A stretch of DNA of 64,000 nt, from positions 1,299,001 to 1,363,000 of the forward strand of contig JAZGTN010000016.1 in the NCBI GenBank assembly GCA_037783415.1. Direction: 5' to 3'. The translations under genes and the position numbers were made by a program. The notes under the pieces are model-generated. The model ran no database searches and was not told the origin of the DNA. It saw only the letters and a program-made list of their open reading frames with translations. Positions 1 through 11,054 of the stretch are shown here, piece by piece. Source of the stretch: Leptasterias polaris. Lineage: Eukaryota; Echinodermata; Asteroidea; Forcipulatida; Asteriidae. Within the stretch, counting starts at the first letter, position 1, and each line of letters opens with the position of its first letter.

Positions 1-55
1 TAGTTGATCTGTAATGACGATGGCGAGCAAACTGGTGGGTGTTGTTGGTATATTT

Positions 56-331
56 ATGGTTGCAGCCTTTGTCTTTCTAAAACATAAAATATGTCTTTTC
101 TGAAACATAAAATCTTCAGAAACTTTTGTCTTTTTCGAACTTGTGACCACCCTATAGGCCCCTATACGAACTTTTTTGTCTTCTTCTTCTCCCTTTTTTC
201 TTGTTTTTGTTTCTTCTTTTTTTTTTACGAGCATTCGTCTTTAAAACGGTGACGTTTCGTACCAAGCACGACTGAACCCTGCAGCAAGGGACATGTTTGT
301 TGCAACGCACCTGCGGTACTATTGACCAGCT
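56..331. repeat. Dispersed repeat module, copy 1
   Basis: This block has phrases of the type 'ttttctgaaacataaaat', then 'cgagcattcgtctt', 'acggtgacgtttcgtacc' and 'gggacatg...gcaacgcacctg'. The same order recurs at about 1836-1936 (second half only) and 2041-2300 (full). It has no open frame and no clear terminal inverted repeats. It is a locally amplified, non-coding repeat of unknown class. Confidence 0.7.
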
Positions 332-1835
332 TGATTATACGCTACAGAAGAACACAAAGTAACACACGGTTGTTGATAGTTGAAACGTTTATTTACTCGA
401 TGCTGGTGGAGGCTCTCACTGCCTACTCTCTGACTTTCAGTTTCACCCGGTATTTATTGTAAAACCCAAGACTACTTGTTGCAGCAAGAAGTATAACCGT
501 ATTAGGACTTGTTTTACACCTCATTAAGAATACATTTGAATAATTAAACAATATAAGAATATGTATGGATGGTTTAAAGAAAGGGGTTGTACTAAACAAA
601 TGAGTTGGAAGAGGTTGCCCCATATTTGGGTACGTTTGACCAGTGCCTGGCACTCTCTGTCATCACAGTGGAATGTGAAGACCCATACACACTTGGCACT
701 ATTGTCCTGACTTAGAACAATGAGACTACTATAACTGAAAGCATAGAGGTCTATTGACACTGCTACAATCTCAGAGGACACTCTCAGATATTGATATTAT
801 TTCGTATTTTAAGTGCAAGCTTTTCGTTGGGTGATAGTACGTTGTTAGTGTGACATGGCTGGATAATCCTTATGATTTTTGTACTTGTTTAATTTTTCCT
901 GTTTAATTTTAAATAGCCTACCTCCCAAGTCATGGATACTTTTACATTCCAAATTCCCCTTTTACTTTCCAGATAGTGTTTCCCCTGAGGGGATGGCCTA
1001 AAATAAAGCCAGCCCTTTATCAGTACTGATTGCCATTTGCATGACCGCATTCCCTTTCTCCCTAGTGATAGGTTTATTACTTCTGCTTGTATGCAAATAT
1101 TGTGACCCCTGGTCTTTTCCCCAAGACCATGTTTTTTCCAGCTAAGACAATTCAATTGCAGACCGGCAGTGGACTTGACCACATCACATTTTCTGGTTGC
1201 TCCATCATTGACATTTCTGCCTAGAACTTTGGTCTGTTGTGGATTTGGTTTTCAAAGCTATTTGTGATTTTAATTTGTAACTCGCTTTGATACTGTGTTG
1301 GTTTTTTAGGGTTTAGTTTTTTAAGTTTCATAGGCCTATCTTTTGTTCATAGTTATTTGATTATTTTTCAATTCAATTCTAAGCAACGTTTATTTCCATA
1401 TATTATCATCAAGGAAAAAGTACGGTCAATACTTATTCGAATATCTAATTTATGGTTATAATGGACTTCCGATTTGTTAATTGTTGAATCCATTTCTAGG
1501 CTTGAGTTCAGATTCTAGTCAAGTTGAAGTTATTTGAATTGTTTGGTTCTTCTCCATTACCATTTTCATTGAGTTGAGGAAATAAATTATCTTTTCTTTC
1601 TTGTTCCTAAAAAGTCAGTGGCCATTGTCTCTTTTTTATCAAATTGCCTCGCGCCTTTATCCTCACTGGATCCTAGGTACACAATTTCTCATTGCAAGCG
1701 AGTTCCCAAAAGCGGCATTTATCAGAAAATCCATTTTATTTATCATTTATTATCATTTATTTCAAAGTGTTCCATTTTTCCGGGTTACATTAGCACAAAT
1801 TGACAAGTTTTTTTTTTTTTTCTCCTATGTTAATT
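332..1835. other. No recognisable gene
   Basis: The stretch is AT-rich. The short ORFs here have no recognisable domain and no splice context I can support. It separates copy 1 from copies 2 and 3 of the dispersed module. Confidence 0.5.
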
Positions 1836-2300
1836 TTTGAACGAGCGTTCGTCTTTAATAACGGTGACGTTTTCGTACCAAGCACGACTGAACTCTGCAG
1901 TGAAGGACATGTTGGTCGCAACACACATGTGGTACATTGTTAGTTCCTATTGACATGGGTTTATTCTCCCCAGGTTAAAGAGGGTTTGTTTTGCTTCTTT
2001 TTTATTTGTTTTATTAACGACTTTTTTATCAGGGTAATTCATTGTCTTTTCTAAAACATAAAACCCTCAGTATCCTTTGTCTTTTCTGGAACATAAAATC
2101 CTTTGTCTTTTCTGAAAACAGAAAATCCTCAGAATCATTTGTCTTTTTCGAAGTTGTGACCACGTCATGAAAACTGTTGTCTTCAATTTGTTTTTGTCTT
2201 TTTTTTCAACGAGCATTCGTCTTTTATAACGGTGACGTTTCGTACCAAGCACGGCGGAACCCTGCAGTGAGGGACATGTTGGTCGCAACGCACCTGTGGC
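1836..2300. repeat. Dispersed repeat module, copies 2 and 3
   Basis: Copy 2 (about 1836-1936) has only the 'cgttcgtctt...gtgacgttttcgtacc...ggtcgcaacacacatgtgg' half. Copy 3 (about 2041-2300) has the full module, including three 'ttttctgRaacataaaat'-like lines. Both have the same orientation as copy 1, which suggests tandem or segmental duplication followed by decay. Confidence 0.7.
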
Positions 2301-2669
2301 CTTCCTCCATGGTCGACCGTCGAACGTACGTTTCAGCGATCTTCAGGATATAAGGGTAGGCCTACATTTCTCTACCAGTAAACAAAACTGAACAGACAAA
2401 TATATTTTCCCAATCCCCTCACTATCTACTCCATTCGAAACGTTTCGCGGTTGTGATTGGTCAATGAGAAATGGGCGTGGCTTAATGGATCGGTGTATTC
2501 GACAGAAGGTGATCTCTTTGGTTGGTTTTTTGGGTTATATCGATGTCTGGGTAGTATAGAGTGTGTAGGGGGAATGGTATCGCCCCCAATGTGAACCGAC
2601 CCAATCAAAAAAGAACTTGTAGTTGGGGCAGCCGCTCATGTATCGAGATATTAACACATTTCAGTTAAA

Positions 2670-2670
<1 letters not shown>
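2301..2670. other. No recognisable gene
   Basis: I see no coding or repeat structure here beyond short ORFs without resemblance to known families. Confidence 0.4.
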
Positions 2671-2705
<35 letters not shown>

Positions 2706-3101
2706 GACATTTGTAGTGCGCCATATCTGTCAGAAAGACACTCCTGGCGCAATGAAAAAGAACTCTGCTAATGACGGTACTTATAAATTAGAGCTTAGAC
2801 TAAACAAGTGAGTTTTCAAGTTAGTTTTGAAGCTGGAGAGAGTGTCTACTAGTCTGAGGTTCAGTGGGAGAGCATTCCAAAGAGATGGTCCAGCATGTGA
2901 AAAAGAACGGTCTCCCCAGGTATGTTTAGAACGAGGAATGTTGAGGAGCATGGTGTTTGTAGAGCGAAGCTGTCTTGTAGAAACACTTAGCTGTATTGAA
3001 TCCTGGATGTATCTAGGAGATGTGCCATGTATTGAATGATAGATGAGGAGTAGAACCTTGAAATGAATGCGTTCATAGAACCTTGAAATGAATGCGTTCA
3101 T
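2671..3101 (-). mobile_element. L2/CR1-type LINE, 3' fragment
   Basis: The minus strand is open for about 106 codons (3101 to 2781). It matches the C-terminal tail usual for L2/CR1-group reverse transcriptases: FKVLLLIYHSIHG, then a run around TRQLRSTN, then GDRSFSHAGPSLWNALP and a final SFKTNLKTHLFS. A short 3' UTR with GATATGGCGCACTAC follows, ending in an (ATT)n tail at about 2671-2703 on the plus strand. The RT core is absent, so this is a 5'-truncated copy. The tail resembles the ends of SINEs elsewhere in the window. Confidence 0.8.
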
Positions 3102-3469
3102 AAACCGACATGTGTATAGCAGCCGTGTATCGACATTTAAGCATTGTTTAACCGGTGTTTATGTTCTGAAACTTTTTGAAACAGTAAGTATAATTATTAA
3201 GAAATATGTTGAAACACTAATATTAAGTTGGAAAACCATAAAGCTAACATTAATCCGTTTCACAAAAATCTACTTTACGTTAACAATAGGAAAACTCCAG
3301 AAAGAGTCCCCTTGTGGTCAAACACTTAACACGCCATGTTTTTAAAAAGTTAAAACAAAAATAATTACAACAATCATCCAAAAGACTAATGACACTTTTT
3401 TAGTTTTTTTAATGAGAGATCGCAAGTCCACGGACGGCTACTTCAAGGGCTACAATTAACTAATTTGGG
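3102..3469. other. No recognisable gene
   Basis: AT-rich sequence without a supported feature. A short duplicated phrase, 'aaccttgaaatgaatgcgtt', sits at its upstream edge (about 3054-3102). Confidence 0.4.
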
Positions 3470-3800
3470 CTATTGACCCAAATCAACTGCCACCAGTGGC
3501 ACAAAGCCACCTACTCCTGTGGCTGAAACAGGGTTATCCCCCTTCACAGTCCGTAAGGATGTAGGCATGACTATCATCCACTAGGAGCCTGCAGGTAGAG
3601 CAGAATGCACTACCTTCCCACCTTTTTACAAAGCAATTATGGTTAAGTGCCTTGCTCAAGGGCACTAGTGTCACGACCGGGTATCGAACCCACACTCTGC
3701 TGCTGACAACACCGGAGCTTGGGTCCGGTGAACTAGACTCTGCTGCTGACAACACCAGAGCTTGGGTCCGGTGAACTAGACCGCTCAGTCGCGACACGCC
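3470..3800 (-). mobile_element. tRNA-derived SINE (Ser/Leu-like head)
   Basis: Read on the minus strand, the head has a B-box-like GGGTTCGATACCCG (about 3692-3679) and an A-box-like region near 3800-3780. The body shares 'aaggtagtgcattctgctctacc' and 'cctactcctgtgg' motifs with the plus-strand SINE at 8.53 kb. Within the head a 43-bp block starting at 'ctctgctgctgacaacacc' is duplicated (3695 and 3738). I read this as a SINE and not a tRNA gene. Confidence 0.75.
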
Positions 3801-4511
3801 ATGACATACAAATTCGTGTCGGTTTTCTCCTCGCAGCTAGATGCCCAAACATTAGAATCAAAATTACATAAATCCATGACTAGCTGAATTGCTCTAGAGA
3901 GGGTTAAAGTTTATGAATGTCCCATGCGCCAAAAATCTATGACTTGCCCAACAGACCATTATCATGCTGCCACCATCTTGGCCATGCTCCCTGTATTAAA
4001 TAACAGTAATGAATGCTAATATCCATTGTACAAAAAGGAGCCAGACCATTCCTCCTTCCAGCCTCGGTTTGGTTACATTGATTTGAATGGGGGGAATCAA
4101 GAGGGCGGCACCTTGATAAAGGTCTATAACGATGTGCGGTCTTGTTCGCATTGTAATTATGATTTGACATTTAATAATGCACTGAAGATGTTTCAAGTCA
4201 CTGTCTCCTATAACGACCCTTTAGAGCACACTATATTGAATAAACCAACCGGCTCTACCGGCTCTCACAGAGCCTTCACCTCAAGTTTTCAAGAAGAGAC
4301 GATTAAATGGTGAATCCGTCAGACTAAATTGATTTATAGTAATAATTAATTGATGTAATAATATGAGTTTAATCTAATATCGATGATGTTTGTGGGTTGG
4401 TTGGGTTTTGTTTTTGTTTTTACTTTCTCAGCACTGCAAGCTCAAAATAAATTATATTATGCACAAAAAGGTGTGTCTTACTCAACTTTCCAAATGACTA
4501 GTTTGAAACTA
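3801..4511. other. No recognisable gene
   Basis: No supported coding or RNA feature. The ORFs here are short and lack domain resemblance. Confidence 0.4.
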
Positions 4512-4930
4512 ACCCCAACCAACCCCGGCCTTCAAAATTAACCGTAATCAACCCTATCCCTCAAAAATAACCCTAACCAACCCACCCTTCAAAATTAACC
4601 CCAACCAACCCCGACCCTTCAAAATTAACCCCAACCAACCCCGACCCTTCAAAATTAACCCCAACCAACCCCGACCCTTCAAAATTAACCCCAACCAACC
4701 CCGACCCTTCAAAATTAACCCCAACCAACCCGTCCCTTCAAAATTAACCAAAACCAATCCGCCCCTTCAAAATTAACCAAAACCAACCCGACCCTTCAAA
4801 ATTAACAATGACCAGCCCCGACCCTTTAAAATTAACAATGACCAGCCCCGACCCTTCAAAATTAACAATGACCAGCCCCGACCCTTTAAAATTAACCCAA
4901 AACCAACACCGACCCTTCAAAATATTAGTC
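4512..4930. repeat. 30-bp minisatellite
   Basis: About 13 units of a roughly 30-bp repeat follow the pattern 'cccttcaaaattaaccccaa' plus 'ccaaccccga'. The central units are nearly identical. Later units change to 'aacaatgaccagccccgac'. Because 30 is a multiple of three, the minus strand reads as a repetitive ten-residue peptide, which is a by-product of the array. Confidence 0.9.
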
Positions 4931-5004
4931 CTAACCATTTTTTCCAGTCATAATATTTTATTATATTGATCAGCGGATTGGTTTATAGCTGAACACCGAG
5001 CAAC

Positions 5005-5290
5005 CAACATTTTGTTTTTCTTTTCTTTTTTTTATTAAACAAAAAAAATATCAAATAATAAACCAGAAGGAAAACTGGCTGGGTAAATTGTTCATGATTT
5101 TGGGGTTGAACAAAAAAAAAGTTGACTGGAGCGGGATCTGAACCAATGACCTCCGAATTAACGTGCCGGCGCTCTACCAACTGATGAGCTATTTGTTCCT
5201 ATGTTGGTGGTCTCCCCCATGTTGTCAATGTCTTTACAATAATATTATATTCACAAAAAGGGAGACCGCCAACATAGGGCTAATAATGAA
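5005..5290 (-). mobile_element. Repeat with tRNA-like (Asn-like) sequence
   Basis: On the minus strand 5190-5171 reads AGCTCATCAGTTGGTAGAGC (A-box like), followed by a GTT anticodon-like loop and GGTTCAGATCC (B-box like, about 5144-5134). Flanks include 'atcaaataataaacca' and 'gggagaccgccaacatagggct', both found again around 18.47-18.76 kb. Acceptor-stem pairing is not evident, so this is a tRNA-derived SINE-like repeat. Confidence 0.65.
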
Positions 5291-5849
5291 ATTATGTTTT
5301 TTACTGTCGGCTATCCCTAAAGACAATGTATTATTTCAGGCCTATTTCCAAGTCGTTCTTTTTTATAAGAAACAGTTTTTTTTTTTCTCACAGCCTTCGA
5401 AGTGGGATTTCGTTTTCGTGATCTGTGAGTGTTTGAGATAATAGATGTCCAGTTATGGAAGAAACTTTCTATTTTGTACAAGTCAAATAATTTTACGGGC
5501 AAACCTTCTATTGTTAGTGTTATCTTCTGGAATGACTGTGCAAGCCAATTGTTTGTTTTTAGACCACTTATTAAAATCTCACAGAAAGTCAAAATAATAT
5601 AGAATTGGCTGTTAGAAATGTTCACATTAGAAGTACCATTTGAAAAACATTGTCATTTCAAGCGCGGGGGATCAGTTCGTGAATTGGTATACAAATTTTA
5701 CAAATCAAGTTGACCACTGTTTTCTTCCAGTAAATCTCTGTTTATAACGCATACAAATACTTCGAAGAGAGGTAAATTTAAACTCAATATTAAGTTTAAC
5801 AAAATAATAATGACAGCCGATGAAATATTCAGGAAAACAATTTAATTTG
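5291..5849. other. No recognisable gene
   Basis: No supported feature. Confidence 0.4.
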
Positions 5850-6010
5850 TTTAGCACACGTGAGCTACAAAATAATAAGTGATGTTGAAAGTTTTAATCT
5901 GTTGCAGACGATTATTTGTGTAATACCGCCCTCTTTGTTTGAAAAGATTTATTTTTGACGATTTGTATAACAGCGCCCTCAACTTTAACCAAAATTAATA
6001 CTTTTGGGTG
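5850..6010 (+). repeat. Direct repeat upstream of CHD1L-like exon, copy 1
   Basis: The sequence around 'tgcagacgattatttgtgtaa', 'gtttgaaaagatttattttt' and 'agcgccctcaactttaacc' is closely matched at about 7605-7795, in the same orientation. The two copies bracket the first two CHD1L-like exons, so a local duplication took place here. Confidence 0.65.
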
Positions 6011-6119
6011 ATAGCGCCCTCATTTTTTGTATGTAAATGTTTATTTTTGAGTCGTAAACTCCGATAAAATTGCGTTGGTTTGTTGACTTACAGCACAAAT
6101 ATTCTCTTTTTCAACAGAC

Positions 6120-6222
6120 ATGGACAGAATTCGTCAGAAAATAAGAGAGGTTGGTGAATCCAAGAATGTTGACAAGGTCTACGTTGACGGAAAAGCATTC
6201 TTGACCAAGTTCGGTCTTGCAG
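6120..6222 (+). pseudogene. CHD1L: CHD1L-like SNF2 ATPase, first recognisable exon
   Basis: The frame opens at ATG 6120 just after a TCAACAG acceptor-like site and runs 34 codons. It ends at GCAG|GTGAGT with one base left over (phase 1). The C-terminal residues KAFLTKFGLAG continue directly, in phase, into the exon at 7252. Together they align with the CHD1L N-terminus, where a 'WGLTGI...YQLEGVNW' segment precedes ATPase motif I. CHD1L (ALC1) is a PAR-activated nucleosome remodeller. This exon alone is intact, but the next carries two stops, so I class the set as a pseudogene. The ATG could be internal to a longer exon. Confidence 0.6.
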
Positions 6223-6609
6223 GTGAGTAAAGTAACGTGAAAGTTGCCTTTACTAGTTGTAGTATTACATTTTACTCAACGGTTTTGGGTTAATTGGGAA
6301 CGATGCCGAATCTGTCCGCAATCTGTTCAATTTTTGCAGCTAACATGACTGAAGGCAGCTTCTTAATTACAAAATAAGATGATTTTTTCGGTCAGAACAA
6401 GCAAGTGTGTATTAAACTGTAACTGTTATTTTTAGTTAGTGTTACCATGGTTACTGTGTACGTGAAAAAGACACCCAAGGTTCTTGTTTTCAGAAAGATG
6501 GCCGTGTTCAGCCCCCTTTGATTCGATTCAGACCATCCCAAAATCATCATATCATCATCAGACACTGATTGAAAGAATCCCTCCTTAATTAGATGGTTGT
6601 ACTCCTACT

Positions 6610-6672
6610 CCTAGAACTATTGAGGTTCGATCCACTATGGAGACGATAGCGGATCGAACCTCTAGTTCTAGG
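6610..6672. repeat. Short hairpin with B-box-like arms
   Basis: The left arm CCTAGAACTATTGAGGTTCG... pairs with the right arm ...GAACCTCTAGTTCTAGG across a loop of about 17 bases. The arms contain GGTTCGATCC. It may be a remnant of a tRNA-derived repeat or a tiny foldback element. Confidence 0.55.
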
Positions 6673-6679
6673 GGTACCT

Positions 6680-7240
6680 TAGGTGTATCTCCATAACCAG
6701 TTCAATCCACTTCTTGGCCTTGGCCCCACTAAACAAACAGAGTACTTTAATACGATTTTTGTGAAAGCTCAGTTTGGTGTAATTTTATGGAGAATCTCTG
6801 AGTTAATAATCACCTGTTTTAACATCGTTGGCGCCATGATGTTTACTGATGCGCATAATCATGAGCTTCAGTTTGATTGGCTGAAACAGGGGCATCACCT
6901 TTCTATTATTTTTGTTTGTGTTGCTGCAGCGCACTATTTTACTCATTACTGCTTGTTCATATTTTGTGGTGGTGGAACTGTGTGATGAATTTCACCTCAA
7001 CTAAAAAGACTAAGTCTATACTAACTAGAATTTTATCGAAGTCGTACATATTGACATCGCACGTATGCACAGCAGTAAACATTAAATCACCAGCGGTATT
7101 TAATCACGTGATGGTCAGCTTGGAGATTTTTGGATTGTTTTAGTTTAATATTTATCGGCCCTCAGTTTAGAAATTCTGATTTAGATCACATTCCAAACAA
7201 AAAACCTCAGTATTTTTGTTACTTTTAATGTACTGTGCAT
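6680..7240. other. Intronic, no recognisable feature
   Basis: Sequence between the first two CHD1L-like exons. The ORFs near 6683-7143 do not resemble a known domain. Confidence 0.4.
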
Positions 7241-7251
7241 TTTCTTTGCAG

Positions 7252-7364
7252 GAATAACATACTGCCCATACCAGCTGGACGGTGTCAATTAGATGATACA
7301 GCGTTACCATAGAGACCATGGCTGCTTCCTTGGTGATTGAATGGGATTGGGTAAAAGCTGTCAG
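7252..7364 (+). pseudogene. CHD1L: CHD1L-like exon with ATPase motif I, two stops
   Basis: The acceptor TTTCTTTGCAG precedes 7252 and the donor CAG|GTGGGT follows 7364. Read in the phase set by the previous exon, it gives ITYCPYQLDGVN, a stop, MIQRYHRDHGCFLGD, a second stop, then MGLGKSCQ. This is the SNF2 'YQLEGVNW...GDEMGLGKT' region with Walker A GxGKS. The first TAG (7290-7292) sits where the family has Trp and the TGA (7338-7340) where it has Glu, so each is explained by a single base change. Splice sites and phase are preserved, which points to an unprocessed pseudogene that decayed after losing function. Sequencing errors are possible but two independent ones are less likely. Confidence 0.8.
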
Positions 7365-7499
7365 GTGGGTACACATCTCGATCAATCTAACTCATAGTCA
7401 TGTGACTCAGACTTAACAAGAGCTACGACAGACTATAGGTTCAAATTTGCCTAATCTAGCCTGTCTTTTTCAACTTTTATTCTGTAATACTTTCGATGT

Positions 7500-7920
7500 A
7501 TGCAATTGTGCCCTTTATAAGTGATATCAAAAGGCCTGGAATCACACGGAGGCCAAGGCAGCTGAAGTAAACAAATAGTACCGATCAAATATTTACAAAA
7601 ACAGATGAATTTGTTTAGCACCCACTAAAAACATGCGATGCCCACTGAAAGTTCTGATCTGATGCAGACGATATTTGTAATAGTGTCCTGCTTGTTAAAA
7701 AAACCTAAACAATTGTTTTTTTAATAGCGCCCTCGTTTGTTTGAAAAGGTTTACTTTTGAAGATTTTGTAAAATAGCGCCCTCAACTTTTTTTTCTTTTT
7801 TCTTCAGACTTTTCAGTAACAGTGCCTTTATAAATGATATCATAAAAAAGGCCTGGAATCACACGGAGGCCAAGGCAGCTGAAGTAACAAACTTGTTGAA
7901 GTTTAAGCTCCATCAGTGAA
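7500..7920 (+). repeat. Duplicated exon-like block
   Basis: The block 'cctttataaRtgatatc' through 'aggcctggaatcacacggag' and 'gccaaggcagctgaagtaa' occurs at about 7510-7570 and again at 7807-7905. The second copy follows a TTTTTTCTTCAG acceptor-like site and reads in one frame as SNSAFINDIIKKAWNHTEAK, then AAEVTNLLKFKLHQ and a stop. It looks like a terminal exon of something, but I do not recognise it and it does not match the next CHD1L segment. Confidence 0.45.
7605..7795 (+). repeat. Direct repeat, copy 2 of the 5.85-kb block
   Basis: It matches 5850-6010 with indels: the 'tgcagacgatatttgtaat' and 'gtttgaaaaggtttactttt' lines and 'atagcgccctcaactttttt'. It is inserted between the two copies of the 7.5-7.9 kb exon-like block. 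Confidence 0.65.
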
Positions 7921-8531
7921 CAAGAAAAACGTCTTGTATTTTCACTGTTTTCAAGCATCCAGTTCTAGACATGTGAATTCAAAAAAAAATAATACTAATT
8001 GTTATTACTGAGACAGTTTTTTGCTGTTTTCTCAATTAAACTTAGACAGTGTATTCAACTGAAATTTTCACTGGTGACTTTTATTGTATCTTTCTTGATA
8101 ATTTTTCCTCTAAATTTAATTCTGTGAACCAACCTTTAAAGGTTGTTGACATCGTACATCCATATTCCTTTAAACTATCACATCTGTGTATGTTTTTAAT
8201 GATTCGTATTTACGATATTTGTTTTCTTGATAGACTAATGTCCTTTTGACATACCTGTTTGGTTCAGGAGAAACTCGGGCTGTTCTTAGTCCTCAGCCCT
8301 CTGTCTGTCTATCATGGGCAACTGGAGGGATGAGTTTGAAAGGTATAAACAAAAGGTTTTATCTCTTACAATTTCTAATGCCTTGTTCAAATCAAGCGAA
8401 TTCTGCTATGGTAAGGAGCTGCAACGACAAGGTTGAAGAAAAGCCCTTTCTCATCATCTCATGGCATACGTTGACTGTTTGCCAAATTCCATGCTTATAT
8501 CAATCAAAGGCACAATCTCATCACCTACCTG

Positions 8532-8870
8532 CCGAGGTGTGTTGTGGCCGAGCGGTCTAGTTCACCGGACCTAAGCTCAGGTGTTTTCAGACGCAGGGTG
8601 TGGTTTCGAATCCCACTCATGACACTTTGAGCAAGGCCCTTAACCACAATTGCTTCGTAAAAACTTGGGAAGGTAGTGCATTCTGCTCTACCAGCCAGGC
8701 TCCTAGTGGATGATAACCCATGCCTACATCATTAAGGACTGTGAAGGGGGTAACCCTGTTTCATCCCCAGGAGTAGGTGGCAACGTGTTCCTTGTGGCAG
8801 TTGATTTGAGTCAGTAGCCCAAATCATTTTAGTGTAGCCCTCACCTTGAAGTTGCCTTGTGATGTATGTT
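8532..8870 (+). mobile_element. tRNA-derived SINE, plus strand
   Basis: The head has TGGCCGAGCGGTCTA (A box, 8545-8559) and GGTTTCGAATCCC (B box, about 8602-8614). The long variable region is typical of Ser/Leu tRNAs. The body runs through 'acaattgcttcgtaaaa', 'ggtagtgcattctgctctacc' and 'gtaaccctgtttcatcccca', ending near 'gttgccttgtgatgt', with a poly-A stretch at about 8888. It is the same family as the minus copy at 3.5 kb. Confidence 0.8.
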
Positions 8871-9394
8871 AGTCAATAGCTCATTCAAAAAAAAAAAAAA
8901 ATGAAAATAAAAAAAAATATTTTTCAAGCACCAGCAATGTTTGCAAATTGTAACTCCACTCTAAGTGTTGCTTTGTTTCTTTTCTGACTGTCAAGATTTT
9001 CGCCCAATCTGAAGTGTGTGGTGTACATGGGTGATAAAGAAGCCAGTGCAGTAATGCGGAGTAACAGCAAACATTTCAAATGAAAAGTCCTGTTGTGTGC
9101 TGACAACATATGAGGTTGTTGCCGTTCAACTTCAAGTAGGCTGTCTCAAATAAACTCAGTATAAAGCAAACTTGGGTTAACTAGTCACATAGTTTGACCT
9201 TTAACCTAATATTTCTGAAGACATTTGGTGTGTATTAACTTTGTGAATTGATGCCTTGCACAGAAGAAAGAGTACTCTATCTATGCTTGTGAAAATGTGG
9301 AGCCACCCCCTGACAGTGTGGAAGGGTAAAAACCCCAAAGAAAAATTCTCTATCCCCCATGTAATTCCTGCTCCTAACAGGATTGGAACTGTAG
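8871..9394. other. No recognisable gene
   Basis: Poly-A-rich start, then sequence without a supported feature. Confidence 0.4.
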
Positions 9395-9560
9395 GCCTGA
9401 AATGACACAGAAGCCACAGAGGCCATGGCCTCTGTTGCCCTAGTCTTGGCCTTCGTGCCCCTTCAGAAAATTCCCAGAGAACTTCAATTTGTGTCCAATG
9501 AAAGTGCCCTTTAGCAAAATGAAAATGGCCTTGCCCTCTCATAGATGAAATTTAAGTCCT
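9395..9560 (+). repeat. Dispersed repeat with 'cagaggccatggcctctg' core
   Basis: The palindromic 'cagaggccatggcctctg' line, 'gtcttggccttcgtg', 'aaattccca' and 'gccctctca.agatga' recur at 48580-48730 in the same orientation. They recur inverted at about 23095-23205. The element class is unknown and no open frame is shared. Confidence 0.6.
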
Positions 9561-9779
9561 TGAGTTGGCCTCTTCCCACTGGGCACAAGCTGCGGAGTTG
9601 GGGGAATTGGGGGTGGGTTGATGGTGGTTCGCAGAATGTTGTGCTTAGTATGGCCTATTAGAATCAGACGCTTTACAGGGCACAGTAAGCGCAGAACGTT
9701 GTGGTAAGCAGTGCCATGACATTGGGCACTGCTCAAGAATAGTAGAGTGTCGTGGGTTTGATTCCCACTCGAGTATAGT

Positions 9780-10095
9780 CTGCCTGTAGATAATAATAAG
9801 AATAATAACAATACAGCATTTGTAAGGCGCACTTTCCTGTAAACCATTCAAAGGTGCCGGTCTAGAAGAAGCTTAAGTTAAGTTAAAGTATTATCAAATT
9901 GTTGGGAAAGCAAGCGTGATCAAGTGTGTTTTTAGTTTCTGCTGGAAGAGAGTGATGCTGTACATTTGTCTGAGGTCTTCAGGAAGTGAATTCCAAAGTC
10001 TTGGTGCTATGTTGGAAAAAGCCCTGATTAGTATAGGTTTGTATAGGCAGGACTCAGGAGGAAAGCAATGGGTACTGGACAGTGCTTATTATCGG
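9780..10095 (-). mobile_element. L2-type LINE, 3' fragment
   Basis: On the minus strand about 10040-9900 reads RAFSNIAPRLWNSLPEDL, then RQMYSITLFQQKLKTHLI. This is the conserved C-terminal 'LWNSLP...FKxxLKTHL' tail of L2/CR1-group LINE proteins. An (ATT)n-like tail lies at about 9783-9808, as in the fragment at 2.7 kb. Confidence 0.75.
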
Positions 10096-10192
10096 TAAAG
10101 TGTGACCAAAAATTAATAATGATAAAGCTAACTTGCCCTATATTCATTATTTTATCTCCTTCATATGCTTGAACGATGCGTCATTCTTGCAG

Positions 10193-10264
10193 GGGTACGA
10201 CTGGAAAGTTCTCGTCGTGGATGAAGCAAATCGTCTCAAGAACCACAACTCACTCCTTCATCAG
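10193..10264 (+). pseudogene. CHD1L: CHD1L-like exon with motif II (DEAN)
   Basis: A TCATTCTTGCAG acceptor and a CAG|GTAATG donor delimit 24 codons reading [20 protein letters not shown] and then LLHQ. In the family this is SNF2 motif II, 'WSVLVVDEAHRLKN'. Here the DEAH box is DEAN. The last box residue normally helps couple ATP hydrolysis, so the change fits relaxed constraint. The acidic pair D-E is kept. A second, more altered copy lies at 11055-11122 and shares DEAN, so the change predates the duplication. Confidence 0.85.
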
Positions 10265-10940
10265 GTAATGTAATGACAATTTCATCTAAACTGATACAAA
10301 AAGCATGAAGCATGAAGTCGAGGCTCTACACACACATGGCAGATCTGTGCAAAGAGCGAATAAACACAAGCTCGCAATCCACTGGACTGCCAGAACAATA
10401 CGCTGGGCCACATCATTGGGCTGGAGTACGGGAGCAATCCTACACAAATGTACGAGCATGTAGTTTGAACGTTCTGGCAGTCCAACGGAATGGTCCATGT
10501 GCACGATCTGGAATACCTCCATCCAATTAGAATGTTCCTACCACTCCGACTTTTGAGTCGCTAATATACCTTAATAGTGACAGAAAAAGATCTAGTACAG
10601 AGTCTGACAATTAAGTAGGGAAAATTTCTCTCATTATCCCCATTGAGTATATTTTTCTGTGAAGTTGAACAAATTTCAGTCTGATTTTTTTTTTGAAAAT
10701 ATAGCTTTGGTCTGATATTGTTACGACAGATAACACTAAATAAAAAATACGCACTAAAACCATGTAACATTTGTCAGTTTTTCATTGTGCTGATTGTAAA
10801 AAAAAAAAAATATATAGCAATATAGCAATTGCACTTTGGCTAAAAGCAAAAACAATTCCATGCAGATTTTTTATTTAGTTATTTTTTGTTCTGTTCCATG
10901 GACATCTTGGTGTAAAGCAAAAGTAACGATTCATGATAAA
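10265..10940 (+). repeat. Segmental duplication, copy 1
   Basis: Starting at the donor 'ggtaatgtaatgaca', this sequence is closely matched at 12722-13725. Shared lines include 'gtcgaggctctac', 'gaaaaagatctagtacagag', 'gctttggtctgatattgtta' and 'gcaattgcactttggctaaa'. The second copy holds an extra segment at about 13200-13565. Because the block starts at the exon's donor, exon-linked intron sequence was copied downstream. Confidence 0.85.
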
Positions 10941-11054
10941 ATCGGGAAAATAATAATAGGAATTATATATCCCTTTATTATTAGCTCAGTTACTGATACT
11001 TGAAGATCCTGTAGACATTGACGAGCTCTGCAGCACTGTTTAGTTTTGCTATTC

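Noticed and set aside
4554..4938. Minus-strand ORFs with a repeated ten-residue peptide (GLILKGRGWL type)
   Set aside because: They are direct by-products of a 30-bp minisatellite; the unit length is a multiple of three. There is no start context or flanking exon.
8545..8620. Possible functional tRNA-Ser or tRNA-Leu gene
   Set aside because: A and B boxes exist, but it continues into a SINE body with relatives at 3.5 and 14.6 kb, and the acceptor stem does not pair convincingly.
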